Part shown: in pieces, positions 17,899 through 26,222 of the stretch
Layout of the letters: every line of letters begins with the position of its first letter
How positions within the stretch are numbered: position 1 is the stretch's first letter
From: Nostoc sphaeroides
GTDB lineage: Bacteria > Cyanobacteriota > Cyanobacteriia > Cyanobacteriales > Nostocaceae
DNA length: 64,000 nt
NCBI RefSeq assembly: GCF_003443655.1
Contig: NZ_CP031941.1
Location: 1,917,501 to 1,981,500 of the forward strand
Direction: 5' to 3'
Program-made: the position numbers and the translations under genes
Notes under the pieces: generated by a model
Seen by the model: the letters and a program-made list of their open reading frames with translations, nothing else
Databases searched by the model: none
What the model was told of the DNA's origin: nothing

Positions 17899-18305
17899 GA
17901 TTTAACTGGTGAGATAATACAGTGAAGCGATCGCAATAATAGCGCATCTGCCATACACGAAAATTGGTGAGAGAGTTGACCTGGGGAACATCCTAGAGTC
18001 AAGATAAAAGGGTTAGATATCTTGTCAAAGTACTAAGCACATCTAATAGATATCGCCTAATTCTCTTTCCTTTCCCTGTTTTGGGGTAAAGACGAAAGCT
18101 AGGGGCGATAGTTATTAACGCGGCAAAAAACTTAAAAAAGTACGCACGGATTGCTAAGACGTGCCTGGACGCAGAGGGTTAAATGCGCCGTTGCACCCCG
18201 ATGAAGCGTCAAGAAATAGCTGATTAAATCAAATTCTAAGCGATTTAATCATATATTTTGTAGCAGATAGTTGTGGAAAAGAAAATGCTAGGTGTAAATG
18301 TTGTT
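17899..18305 (+). promoter_or_regulatory. Long non-coding leader upstream of ftrV, possible structured RNA
   Basis: About 400 bp without a gene. The part 18060-18220 is less AT-rich than its flanks and has local hairpins (GCACG...CGTGC near 18144). A 9-bp inverted repeat, GATTAAATC (18222) and GATTTAATC (18242), stands close to ftrV. I do not recognise a known riboswitch or sRNA. Confidence 0.35.
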
Positions 18306-18527
18306 ATGAAAGTTGGCGATCGCGTCCGCGTTAAAGATTCGGTAGTAGTGTATCATCATCCTGAACATCGGAATCAGCCTTTTGACATCAAAGGCACTGA
18401 AGGCGATGTAGTAGGTATTGCCACCCAATGGCGAGACAGACCGGTAAGCGCTAATTTGCCGATTGTAGTCCAGTTTAGTAAAAAGTTTAAAGCCCATTTA
18501 CGTGAAAATGAGTTAGAAGTCATCTAA
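18306..18527 (+). CDS. ftrV: Ferredoxin-thioredoxin reductase variable chain
   Basis: Non-catalytic subunit of ferredoxin-thioredoxin reductase, which passes electrons from photosystem I-reduced ferredoxin to thioredoxins. MKVGDRVRVKDSVVVYHHPEH begins the SH3-like barrel, and SANLPIVVQFSKKFKAHLRENELEVI ends it. Starting at the ATG at 18306 gives 73 residues, the usual size of the cyanobacterial subunit; the ATG at 18285 or GTG at 18273 would add 7-11 residues, and the first of these has a GGAAAAG ribosome-like site. The catalytic Fe-S subunit gene (ftrC) is not nearby. Confidence 0.93.
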   Translation: MKVGDRVRVKDSVVVYHHPEHRNQPFDIKGTEGDVVGIATQWRDRPVSANLPIVVQFSKKFKAHLRENELEVI

Positions 18528-18532
18528 ATCAC

Positions 18533-18754
18533 TTATCGGCGGCGAAACCACTGAAAAATATTCAGTTCGCCGCGCATTCTTTTAAGCTCTTGGCGGTTCT
18601 GTTCTGCTGTTGTATAATACCACTCACAATAACGCTGAAACTCTGACCGTGAACGAACTTCGTGGTAAAACTGATGGGTTGTTTGGTAAGCGGCAAATGC
18701 TTCCTCAACTTGCGGTTGAGGGGATGGCATAATATAAGGTAAATTTTTAGACAT
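18533..18754 (-). CDS. Small conserved hypothetical protein
   Basis: 73 residues, charged and aromatic (FYHEVRSRSEFQRYCEWYYTTAEQNRQELKRMRGELNIFQWFRRR), predicted mainly helical, with no signal or membrane segment. It converges on ftrV with only 5 bp between the stop codons, a tight arrangement that supports both genes. I do not recognise a named family; proteins of this look are common in filamentous cyanobacteria. Codon usage looks like real coding sequence rather than a shadow frame. Confidence 0.65.
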   Translation of the reverse strand: MSKNLPYIMPSPQPQVEEAFAAYQTTHQFYHEVRSRSEFQRYCEWYYTTAEQNRQELKRMRGELNIFQWFRRR

Positions 18755-18765
18755 CTTAATAAAGT

Positions 18766-19090
18766 TGGGAGTTAGGAGTTAGGAGTGGGGAGTTAGGAGT
18801 TAGGAGTTAGGAGTTAGGAGTTGGGAGTTAGGAGTTAGGAGTTGGGAGTTGGGAGTTGGGAGTGGGGAGTTGGGAGTTGGGAGTTGGGAGTTAGGAGTTA
18901 GGAGTGGGGAGTTGGGAGTGCGGAGTTGGGAGTTAGGAGTTGGGAGTGGGGAGTTAGGAGTTAGGAGTGGGGAGTTGGGAGTGCGGAGTTGGGAGTTGGG
19001 AGTTGGGAGTTGGGAGTTGGGAGTTGGGAGTTGGGAGTTAGGAGTTAGGAGTTAGGAGTGGGGAGTTGGGAGTTGGGAGTTGGGAGTTTT
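18766..19090. repeat. Large heptamer STRR array (GGAGTTA / GGAGTTG / GGAGTGG)
   Basis: Some 45 heptamers with three main variants in changing order, interrupted only by single-base variants such as GGAGTGC. Open frames inside it are an effect of the repeat. It lies between the small minus-strand gene and the IS982-like element. Confidence 0.93.
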
Positions 19091-19134
19091 GAATTCAGCC
19101 AACTACTGTACTTTATAAGTAATAACTCATAACT

Positions 19135-19276
19135 TATAAGTAGAGCGGCGTAAATAATTAAAGGTTCGTAGTGAGGACTTTAGTCCTCAAATAAGGACTA
19201 AAGTCCTCACTACGAACTAATTTCAATATTTTTTACATTACTTAACTTAGTTTGATTTATTCTCGCCTACTTACTT
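19135..19276. repeat. Foldback element with TAAGTAG...GGCGTAAATAA ends
   Basis: Left end TAAGTAGAGCGGCGTAAATAA, right end near TTTATTCTCGCCTACTTACTTA (partly complementary). The core is a hairpin (TTCGTAGTGAGGACTTTAG against CTAAAGTCCTCACTACGAA). Related pieces occur at 6822-6916 and 31752-31892. Confidence 0.65.
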
Positions 19277-19421
19277 AAGTCATAACTCATAACTCATAAC
19301 TCATAACTCATAACTCATAACTCATAACTCATAACTCATAACTCATAACTCATAACTCATAACTCATAACTCATAACTCATAACTCATAACTCATAACTC
19401 ATAACTCATAACTCATAACTC

Positions 19422-20421
19422 ACGCCTAATGTGAATTAGAGAAAAAAGGCGGGAGAAGTAAGAAGATGAAAGTTACCAGCTTTTCAACTCGGACTTCCCC
19501 CATGAATAGCATAGACTTTGGAACGCTATTAACGACAATCTTTGTAATGGTAGATGATTGGTATCAAAAGCAAGTACAAAAGACAACGCTCCTAAAACCA
19601 GGAGTGAAAGCAAGAATGAGCGATAGTGAAATCATGACACTGGCACTGGTAATGGATTATTTGCCCTTTCCAGGAGAAACACAGTTTCTGGGTTTTATCC
19701 GAGGAAATTACTTTGAATGGTTTCCAAATTTACTTGACCAAAGTCAATTTAATCGTCGCTTACGTAAGTTGGATGGAATGTTAGAGAACTTACGCCGCAG
19801 TTGGGTAGAGCAATTGGTTGGAGAAAGTGAAAAATATTTCCTTCTCGACACCAAACCATTACCAGTATTGGGACTCAAGCGAGACAAGCGACATAGCGAT
19901 TTTGCAGCAAATGCTACTCCTGGCTGGTGTGCCGCTAGAGAAATGCGTTATTTTGGCTACAAACTAGTTATGCTGTCAACCTGGAATGGAATCCCTATTG
20001 CTTATGATATCGTGCCTGCTAATACAGATGAGAGAATTGCTGCTGATGGTGTTTTAGAGATGGTTAGTGCTAGTGACATTTACGCAGACAAAGGATTTAT
20101 CTCTGCTGATTGGCAGGCCGCGATCGCTCGTCGCACTGGTAATCGAATCTGGACACTCAAGCGCGATAACCAGCATCTTCAACATTCTCAGGGCTTGAAG
20201 CGCTTTATTAGTCGTGTTCGCCAGCGTGTAGAAGGTGTTTTTCACGAAATTCAAAACACTGGTCGTAATCCCGAACGCTTACTCAACAAAACCGTTGATG
20301 GCTTTTGTGTACATATTGCAGCCAAGATTGCATCTCATACTCTACGTTTATTGCTCCGTCGCCGTTTTGGTATTGATGTTCTCACTTTCCAGTCTCAACC
20401 TATTTAATTCACATTAGGCGT
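19422..20421 (+). mobile_element. Insertion sequence, IS982-like, complete (~1.0 kb)
   Basis: Perfect inverted ends ACGCCTAATGTGAATTA (19422-19438) and TAATTCACATTAGGCGT (20405-20421) enclose one intact transposase gene. It sits inside the AACTCAT array, so the target duplication can only be read modulo 7: 5 or 12 bp with these ends, or 7 bp if the outermost base pair is left out. All are compatible with an IS982-type insertion. Confidence 0.92.
19466..20407 (+). CDS. IS982-family-like transposase
   Basis: 313 residues. DDE-type transposase of the IS4/IS982 kind: FLLDTKPLPVLGLKR carries the first catalytic Asp (DT/DS position), DIYADKGFIS the second Asp, and RVRQRVEGVFHEIQN the Glu region; the GYKLVML...NGIPIAYDIVPANTDER segment is typical of IS982. 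It ends about 14 bp before the right inverted end, so the element is compact and looks functional. No frameshift is seen. The ATG at 19502 is an alternative start. Confidence 0.92.
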   Translation: MKVTSFSTRTSPMNSIDFGTLLTTIFVMVDDWYQKQVQKTTLLKPGVKARMSDSEIMTLALVMDYLPFPGETQFLGFIRGNYFEWFPNLLDQSQFNRRLRKLDGMLENLRRSWVEQLVGESEKYFLLDTKPLPVLGLKRDKRHSDFAANATPGWCAAREMRYFGYKLVMLSTWNGIPIAYDIVPANTDERIAADGVLEMVSASDIYADKGFISADWQAAIARRTGNRIWTLKRDNQHLQHSQGLKRFISRVRQRVEGVFHEIQNTGRNPERLLNKTVDGFCVHIAAKIASHTLRLLLRRRFGIDVLTFQSQPI

Positions 20422-20492
20422 AACTCATAACTCATAACTCATAACTCATAACTCATAACTCATAACTCATAACTCATAACTCATAACTTTAA

Positions 20493-21284
20493 TTAGAGCC
20501 AACCGCGTAAGCGATAAACTAAAGAACCAATGTACTCTTTTAAAGCGGTGGTAAATTGGTGTAAGTTCTCAGTATCAGGTAATAAATTCAGTATAGCGGC
20601 TTTGGGAGTGCTGCCGAGTTCTTGCAGTTCACCCTCACTAACAAGAAAGTCAGTCGGTGCAGGAATGACATTAATTCCTTGACGTTGGAAAATTTTAAGC
20701 GATCGCGGTATATGCATTGCAGAAGTAACTAATAATACCTGATTTATGCCACGAGACTCCAAAATTTTGCGGACATTTACAGCATTTTGATAAGTATTTA
20801 GAGATTCAGGTTCTTGGATAATTGCCTCAGATGGAATACCAATAGATGTCAGTATTGTTGCCATATCTGCCGACTCTGGTGAACCACTACCACGCCAATC
20901 AATGCGCCCCCCGCTAAGAATGATTATAGGCGCTCTTTTTTGGCGATACAGTTGGGCAGCGTAGATTACGCGATCGCCTGCTTCACTCAAATCTACGGTA
21001 GGTCTTGGGGGAAAAGCTGATTTGGTTGCGCCACCCAAAACTACAATTGCTTCTGCAACTGGTATTTGGGCGAGTGGAAGATTTTGCCATTCTAGCGATC
21101 GCACTAATGATTTAGCAATCCAAGCATTACTACAAAATAGCAATAAAATTAGGGCAAAAGCAATTGCGATCGCCGCAGTGCGCGGTCGTTTCCACAACGT
21201 GACTAATGCTACTACCAAACTCACGCAGGCTAATCCTAGTGGATAAAAAAATAGTGGCAGTAATTTGGAAAAATATAAAAACAT
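20493..21284 (-). CDS. YdcF-family (DUF218) membrane protein
   Basis: 263 residues. Two N-terminal hydrophobic helices (LPLFFYPLGLACVSLVVALVTL, AIAIAFALILLLFCSNAWIA) are followed by the DUF218 domain: AIVVLGGATKSAFP, AGDRVIYAAQLYRQKRAPIIILSGG, SADMATIL, EPESLNTYQNAVNVRKIL and VLLVTSAMHIPRSLKIF. This is the ElyC/SanA-like layout, linked in other bacteria to envelope integrity; the exact reaction is unknown. It begins just after an IS-split repeat array and has a dispersed foldback repeat upstream of its start. It is probably inner-membrane with the domain in the periplasm. Confidence 0.92.
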   Translation of the reverse strand: MFLYFSKLLPLFFYPLGLACVSLVVALVTLWKRPRTAAIAIAFALILLLFCSNAWIAKSLVRSLEWQNLPLAQIPVAEAIVVLGGATKSAFPPRPTVDLSEAGDRVIYAAQLYRQKRAPIIILSGGRIDWRGSGSPESADMATILTSIGIPSEAIIQEPESLNTYQNAVNVRKILESRGINQVLLVTSAMHIPRSLKIFQRQGINVIPAPTDFLVSEGELQELGSTPKAAILNLLPDTENLHQFTTALKEYIGSLVYRLRGWL

Positions 21285-21300
21285 AGTGGGGAATGGGGAG

Positions 21301-21390
21301 ATGAGGGAGACTCAAATCAGTGAACAGTTATCAGTGAACAGTTATCACAGACGATTTTCTTAACTGATAACTGACAACTGATAACTGCCC
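21301..21390. repeat. Dispersed foldback repeat, copy 2
   Basis: Nearly identical to 10368-10463, but one TAACTGA heptamer shorter. It lies just upstream of the YdcF-like gene. Confidence 0.75.
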
Positions 21391-21427
21391 AATTCCCAAA
21401 TTACTGCTTTTTTTCCAAAACCTGAAA

Positions 21428-21916
21428 TTAATTTTTAGTACTTCCAGAGGTGCGACGGTAACGGCGGGTGGTTCTTCTTGTTTGCCGTTTGTTGATTCTG
21501 TCGTTGGTTGGTTCAATTTCACCCTCTTCTGATTCTTCAACTTGCAGCTGAGTTCTAGTTTCTTCCTTACTTCCCCACCAAGCAGTAATCCAGCCTCCAG
21601 CTAAAGCGCCTATTCCCCCTAGCAAGATACTCATGGGTGCTGGATACCCCAAATATACAAAGCCAAGCATGAAAAATAACCAGTATTTTAGTCCTGTATC
21701 AACACCATCAGAGGAGGCTACAGTTGGAGGCTTGGGGCTATTATCAGTTATATTTGTGATCCAGCCAAGGATAAAACCGCCCATTATTCCTAAGAAGATG
21801 CTCAGGGCTGGTGCGGAGCCGGTCATTATTAATATAAATATTAAAAATGCCCCAAATAACAACTGAGAAAAGAAGCTGGGAGAAATACTGAAAAAGTCGT
21901 TCTTTTTGTCTGCCAT
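21428..21916 (-). CDS. Hypothetical small membrane protein
   Basis: 162 residues with four hydrophobic stretches arranged as two similar halves (SFFSQLLFGAFLIFILIM plus LSIFLGIMGGFILGWIT; then YWLFFMLGFVYLGY plus SILLGGIGALAGGWITAWW). The repeated I/L-LG-GG-I-GWIT pattern suggests an internal duplication. The C-terminal ~45 residues are charged and end in a basic Arg/Thr tail (RQTRRTTRRYRRTSGS). No family is recognised. It may be part of a transcription unit with the YdcF-like gene downstream, but a repeat separates them. Confidence 0.7.
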   Translation of the reverse strand: MADKKNDFFSISPSFFSQLLFGAFLIFILIMTGSAPALSIFLGIMGGFILGWITNITDNSPKPPTVASSDGVDTGLKYWLFFMLGFVYLGYPAPMSILLGGIGALAGGWITAWWGSKEETRTQLQVEESEEGEIEPTNDRINKRQTRRTTRRYRRTSGSTKN

Positions 21917-22039
21917 AGAGTAAAAAAAGGCTATTAACTAATTACTAATGACGCTCTCTTCTCTACGAGAGGCTGCGCCAACGAGACGCTAAAAGCGAAC
22001 GCAGACTCGCTAACGCTACGCTAACGTAATTCCTAATTT

Positions 22040-22366
22040 TCGAATGAACTACCCCAAGCTGGCTTCGCCTGAGCTTGGGGTTTCTACATTCCCCAAGTCA
22101 TTTTTAGCAAGCTTCCCTTGAGATTTCTGACGCTTCGTTTGTCCCAGTTGCTTCAAGATCCCCGCTTTTTTTCGGGTGCGTAAAGTAGAGCTAGTAACAT
22201 CAGCGTCTGCGAGGACAGTTCCTGCCCCCGGTAGATTACCTTTAGCCCAGTAAAGCATAACTTCGGCAGCAGCTATATCTCTACTAGAAGTTGATTTTGG
22301 TCATAGATACAATCGTCGTCAACCGCTATCCTTCCCCACCCAGCATGAAGCTGAGGGTGGGGACTG
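22040..22366 (-). mobile_element. Deleted IS605-like element (end hairpins and TnpB tail)
   Basis: Two stem-loops of the kind that mark IS200/IS605 ends (22051-22081 and 22334-22362) bracket the TnpB tail. An internal deletion would explain the short distance of ~330 bp. Confidence 0.5.
22049..22295 (-). pseudogene. C-terminal remnant of a TnpB (IS200/IS605-type) gene
   Basis: The minus frame reads TSSRDIAAAEVMLYWAKGNL and then on to KNDLGNVETPSSGEASLG and a stop. RD-x-AA-x-V is the third catalytic-Asp motif of TnpB (normally RDxNAA). An in-frame stop lies just before TSSRD and nothing recognisable precedes it. The hairpin at 22051-22081 (ACCCCAAGCT / AGCTTGGGGT) overlaps the end, where the right end and guide RNA of such elements are expected. 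A second hairpin at 22334-22362 may be the left end. Confidence 0.6.
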
Positions 22367-22402
22367 CCGCGATACGTTCAATTACGAATTACGAATTACG
22401 AA

Positions 22403-23938
22403 TTACGAATTATTTAATTGTGCCTGCTGTGGTTGAGTTGTATCGAAAATCTTTACGTAAGGTTGTTCTTCTTCAGTAAAAGATTCAGCTTGTTTGATTT
22501 GTGAGTCTAATAAATCGGCGGTGGCATCAGCGATATCACCAGTGCGGTTGTTCAGACGCTCTTTTATAACTTCAAGGGGTGCTGTGCATTGGATAATCTG
22601 AAGGGAAAGTTGGTGCTTTGTAGCTTGAGCGATCGCTTCTTGCCGCAACTGCTGGCGATCGTACTTGGCATCCAAAATCACCGAAAAACCTTGATTAGCC
22701 AGGATAATTCCCAATTCCAAGAGCCGTGTGTAGGTTTTTTCGGTCATCTCAGGGGTATACAAATCATCGCCACCTTTTTCCCACAGGGAAATTCCCCCTA
22801 AATGTTTCCGCACCGCATCAGAACGGAGGTGAATCGCTCCCATTTGACGCGCTAAATGCCTTGCTGTGGTACTTTTACCAGAACCTGACAACCCCGACAT
22901 CAAAATAAGTTTTCCCTGCTTTGGTTTAGTGTATTCCCAAGCCTGTTTGTAATACTCAGCAGCAGTTTTTGTCGCTTCTTCTTTTACCGTAGCGGGTACA
23001 CTCGGATCATCTAGCAAAAATGAAGTTACCTTTGCTCGAACATAAGCCTGACGGCTTAAATACAAAGGCAGCACCTGTAAGCCTTCCCAATCTCCAGTTT
23101 GCTCTATGTATGAATTCAAAAACGCATTACCCAAGTCTTTACGCTGTCGCGCTTCCAAATCCATCACCGTGAATGCCACATCGTACATCACATCGACAAA
23201 GCGAAACGGCTCATTAAACTCAATGCAATCGAACAGCAAGATTTTATCGTGCCACAACGCAATATTTCTCAGGTGTAAATCCCCGTGACATTCACGAATA
23301 TAGTTGTTGTGAATTCTGCTAGCGAATAATTCTGGACGTTGGGCAAAAAAGTTATCTGTATATTGCTTTGTTTCTGTAAATTGCGCCTGTGTTTGGGGGC
23401 CACCAATATACTTCTCAGTTTGCTGATAATTCTCATCAAATGCAGTGCGAACTTTTGGTACTTCACCAAAACTGCGAATATAATCATTCGTCTGTGCTTG
23501 TGCATGATATTGAGCCACTACCCGTCCCAACTCTTCTAAGCGCGTCTCATCTAACTTACCCTGTTCAAAAAGTGTGCTTAATAGCGACTCTTGAGGAAAC
23601 TGGCGCATCTTCAGCACGTATTCTACAGGCTCATCAGTTCCCCCTAGTTGGTATTGCTCCCCTACCAGAGTTATGGGCAAAACTTCTAAATACAGTTCAC
23701 CAGCACCCCGTTGATTCAACCGCAACTCTTCTAGGGAAAAATGTTGCCGCTTCTTTAAGGTGGAAAAGTCTAAAAAACCAAAATTCATCGGTTTTTTTAG
23801 TTTATAGGCGTAATCCCCAGTCAACAGCACATAAGAAATGTGGGTTTGAATTAGTTGAATAGGTTCTGTTACCGCATGTGGATAAAATCTCGGTTGCAAC
23901 ATTTGCTCAATTAAAGCTGGAAGAGTCGCTTCTGTCAT
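22403..23938 (-). CDS. Fusion of aminoglycoside-phosphotransferase-like kinase and P-loop kinase
   Basis: 511 residues. Residues ~1-330 resemble the APH/choline-kinase fold: YAYKLKKPMNFGFLDF with the ATP-binding lysines, CHGDLHLRNIAL with the catalytic Asp, and LLFDCIEFNEPFRFVDVMYD with the metal-binding Asp. Residues ~345-500 form an AAA/gluconate-kinase-like P-loop domain (LILMSGLSGSGKSTTARHLA, then ILDAKYDRQQLR). This two-kinase layout is known across bacteria but its substrate is not. No membrane segments. The first ATG at 23938 gives a normal N-terminus. A copy of the rplY terminator lies ~40 bp upstream of the start. Confidence 0.9.
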   Translation of the reverse strand: MTEATLPALIEQMLQPRFYPHAVTEPIQLIQTHISYVLLTGDYAYKLKKPMNFGFLDFSTLKKRQHFSLEELRLNQRGAGELYLEVLPITLVGEQYQLGGTDEPVEYVLKMRQFPQESLLSTLFEQGKLDETRLEELGRVVAQYHAQAQTNDYIRSFGEVPKVRTAFDENYQQTEKYIGGPQTQAQFTETKQYTDNFFAQRPELFASRIHNNYIRECHGDLHLRNIALWHDKILLFDCIEFNEPFRFVDVMYDVAFTVMDLEARQRKDLGNAFLNSYIEQTGDWEGLQVLPLYLSRQAYVRAKVTSFLLDDPSVPATVKEEATKTAAEYYKQAWEYTKPKQGKLILMSGLSGSGKSTTARHLARQMGAIHLRSDAVRKHLGGISLWEKGGDDLYTPEMTEKTYTRLLELGIILANQGFSVILDAKYDRQQLRQEAIAQATKHQLSLQIIQCTAPLEVIKERLNNRTGDIADATADLLDSQIKQAESFTEEEQPYVKIFDTTQPQQAQLNNS

Positions 23939-23979
23939 CTCTGTCCTCTGCGCTCTCTGCGCCTCTGCGGTTCAAATAT

Positions 23980-24032
23980 AAAAAAACCAGGAGTTCCCCC
24001 CTGGTGTCATCAAAAATTATTACACAGTTTAC
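23980..24032. repeat. 53-bp direct repeat, left copy (rplY terminator duplicate)
   Basis: Differs by one base from 26476-26528. It contains the same CCAGGAG...CCCCTGG hairpin with an A-run (a T-run on the minus strand). It is not next to rplY, so it is a displaced copy. Confidence 0.85.
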
Positions 24033-24734
24033 CAATTGATTGTTGATAAGCTAATGCGTTTATATATTGCGCTATTTTCCGTGAAGACCGTCATTAGTCA
24101 TTGGTCAACGAGCTAACCAAAATATCACAATTAATACCTAGTATACTATTACTATCTCATTGATTAGCGATCGCAGAAAATTAACTGAGCGCAGTTGCCT
24201 AGAACTAAATTCAGCCAGAGATTTTAGCTGTTTAGCTATCCATGAGCGTTTGTGTTGAGTCGCAGAGATGATCCGATTCAATATTAATTGACTGGCAGAG
24301 ATGACTGTATTACTGATAATTTTAATTAACCATAACGTTGCTTGAATAGCGATCGCAGTTTTGCACCCTAACCATTTTGACGTTCTTATAGCGTTTCTCG
24401 TTCGGATGCAATACACTTTGACCTCACTTCCATTCCTCTCTCCTAAAAGGAGAGAGGCTTTGAATTTTACTCCCCAACGCTAGAAGGGAAAGGGCTGTTC
24501 TTGTTAGGTCTGTATTCTATGCAACTGAGAATCGCTATAACGACAGACACGATGTTAATAACAAACATCGCAATATTAATAAGGAACATTGCGATGTTAA
24601 TAACAAACATTGCAATGTTCATCACAAAGATCACGATATTAATAAGAAACATTACAATGTTCATCACAAAGATCACGATGTTGGTAACAACAGCTTATAG
24701 ACCCAATTGAAAACAGCTACCTCTGCGCTATTCT
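24033..24734. other. Intergenic region upstream of the TPR gene
   Basis: About 700 bp. It contains a short AT-rich stretch with two HIP1-like sites, a TCTCTCCTAAAAGGAGAGA hairpin near 24436, and the 21-bp minisatellite at 24549-24690. A minus-strand ORF of 92 codons (24138-24416) shows no recognisable features. Confidence 0.5.
24549..24690. repeat. 21-bp degenerate minisatellite (ATGTTAATAACAAACATCGCA-like)
   Basis: Six to seven imperfect units of the ATGTTAATAACAAACATCGC type. Each unit is itself nearly palindromic (AACATTGCAATGTT), so both strands are open and give similar heptapeptides (NIAMFVI on one, NIAMLIT on the other). Units vary much more than those at 17579. Confidence 0.75.
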
Positions 24735-26222
24735 ATGAAAAAAATTATCACCAGTCTTTTGGCTTTGGGCGTTTATCTAACGCCTTTAACAGTAATGCTG
24801 ATGGCTCAACCCACCTGGGGACAGACTCAAAACTTGCAAGCGCAAGAAGCAGAAAGACTGCTTGAGCAAGGGATAAAACTGACACAGCAACAGGAACACC
24901 AACAGGCAATACAAATATTCCAGCAGGGTTTAACCATTGCACGACAACTCAAAGACCAAAAACTTGAAGCAAATGCACTGCTTGGGCTTGGGCATAACTA
25001 CGACGCTTTAGGAGAAAAGCAAAAAGCACTCGAATTTTATAACCAAGCTCTGCCCCTTAAACGTGCTGTGAGCGATCGCACGGGTGTTGCCATTACACTC
25101 AATAACATCGGTCTAGTCTACGACGCTTTAGGAGAAAAGCAAAAAGCACTCGAATTTTACAACCAAGCTCTGCCACTATTTCGTGCTGTGGGCGATCGCT
25201 CTGGTGTTGCGAGTACACTCATTAGCTTCGGTAAAGTCTACGACGATTTAGGAGAAAAGCAAAAAGCACTCGAATTTTACAACCAAGCTCTGCCACTATT
25301 TCGTGCTGTGGGCGACAAGGCAGGTGTTGCGACTACACTCAATAACATTGGTCTAGTTTACGACGCTTTAGGAGAAAAGCAAAAAGCACTCGAATTTTAC
25401 AACCAAGCTCTGCCACTATATCGTGCTATGGGCAATCGCTCTGGAGAAGCGACTACACTCATTAGCTTAGGTAAAGTCTACAGCGATTTAGGAGAAAAGC
25501 AAAAAGCACTCGAATTTTACAACCAAGCTCTGCCACTATATCGTGCTGTGGGCGATCGCTCTGGTGTTGCCACTACACTCAATAACATCGGTAAAGTCTA
25601 CAACAATTTAGGAGAAAAGCAAAAAGCACTCGAATTTTACAACCAAGCTCTGCCTCTATCTCGTGCTGTGGGCGATCGCTCTGGTGTTGCGACTACACTC
25701 AATAACATCGGTGGAGCCTACGACGATTTAGGAGAAAAGCAAAAAGCACTCGAATTTTACAACCAAGCTCTGCCCCTATCTCGTGCTGTGGGCGATCGCT
25801 CTGTTGAAGCGACTACACTCAATAACATCGGTGGAGTCTACTACGCTTTCGGAGAAAAGCAAAAAGCACTCGAATTTTATAACCAAGCTCTGCCCCTATC
25901 TCGTGCTGTGGGCGATCGCTCTGTTGAAGCGACTACACTCAATAACATCGGTGGAGTCTACTACGCTTTCGGAGAAAATCAAAAAGCACTCGAATTTTAC
26001 AACCAAGCTCTGCCCCTATCTCGTGTTGTGGGCGATCGCACAGGTGTTGCCACTACACTCAATAACATCGGTACAGTCTACGACGCTTTCGGAGAAAAGC
26101 AAAAAGCACTCGAATTTTACAACCAAGCTCTGCCCTTATTTCGGGCTGTGGGCGATCGCACAGGTGTTGCGACTACACTCAATAACATCGGTGGAGTCTA
26201 TGACGATTTACGAAAAAAGTAA
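24735..26222 (+). CDS. Exported TPR-repeat protein, truncated by a nonsense mutation
   Basis: 495 residues. A signal peptide (MKKIITSLLALGVYLTPLTVMLMAQPTWG) is followed by about eleven nearly identical 40-residue TPR units ([32 protein letters not shown]). At DNA level these are 120-bp tandem repeats. The stop at 26220 comes from a CAA-to-TAA change within the unit (QKALEFY becomes stop-KALDFY). Two and a half further units with the same frame and the same stop follow to 26462. Relatives such as the gene at 38409 continue into a CHAT protease domain, absent here, so this is probably a decayed paralogue that may still make a pure TPR protein. Confidence 0.88.
   Translation: MKKIITSLLALGVYLTPLTVMLMAQPTWGQTQNLQAQEAERLLEQGIKLTQQQEHQQAIQIFQQGLTIARQLKDQKLEANALLGLGHNYDALGEKQKALEFYNQALPLKRAVSDRTGVAITLNNIGLVYDALGEKQKALEFYNQALPLFRAVGDRSGVASTLISFGKVYDDLGEKQKALEFYNQALPLFRAVGDKAGVATTLNNIGLVYDALGEKQKALEFYNQALPLYRAMGNRSGEATTLISLGKVYSDLGEKQKALEFYNQALPLYRAVGDRSGVATTLNNIGKVYNNLGEKQKALEFYNQALPLSRAVGDRSGVATTLNNIGGAYDDLGEKQKALEFYNQALPLSRAVGDRSVEATTLNNIGGVYYAFGEKQKALEFYNQALPLSRAVGDRSVEATTLNNIGGVYYAFGENQKALEFYNQALPLSRVVGDRTGVATTLNNIGTVYDAFGEKQKALEFYNQALPLFRAVGDRTGVATTLNNIGGVYDDLRKK

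Larger units (their letters stand above)
19282..20486. repeat. Heptamer STRR array (AACTCAT) split by the IS element
   Basis: About 20 perfect AACTCAT heptamers from 19282 to 19421, and about nine more from 20422 to 20486 on the far side of the insertion sequence. The array is nearly free of variants, so it is probably young. Confidence 0.93.

Noticed and set aside
18849..19055. 68-codon open frame (GELGVGSWELGV repeats) on the plus strand
   Set aside because: It is only the translation of GGAGTTG-type heptamers; a 7-bp period keeps frames open without any sign of a gene.
19282..20486. CRISPR-like array (AACTCAT repeats)
   Set aside because: Units are directly tandem with no spacers; this is an STRR split by an insertion sequence.
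24138..24416. 92-codon minus-strand ORF before the TPR gene
   Set aside because: No domain, signal or ribosome site, and codon use unlike the neighbours; most likely chance.
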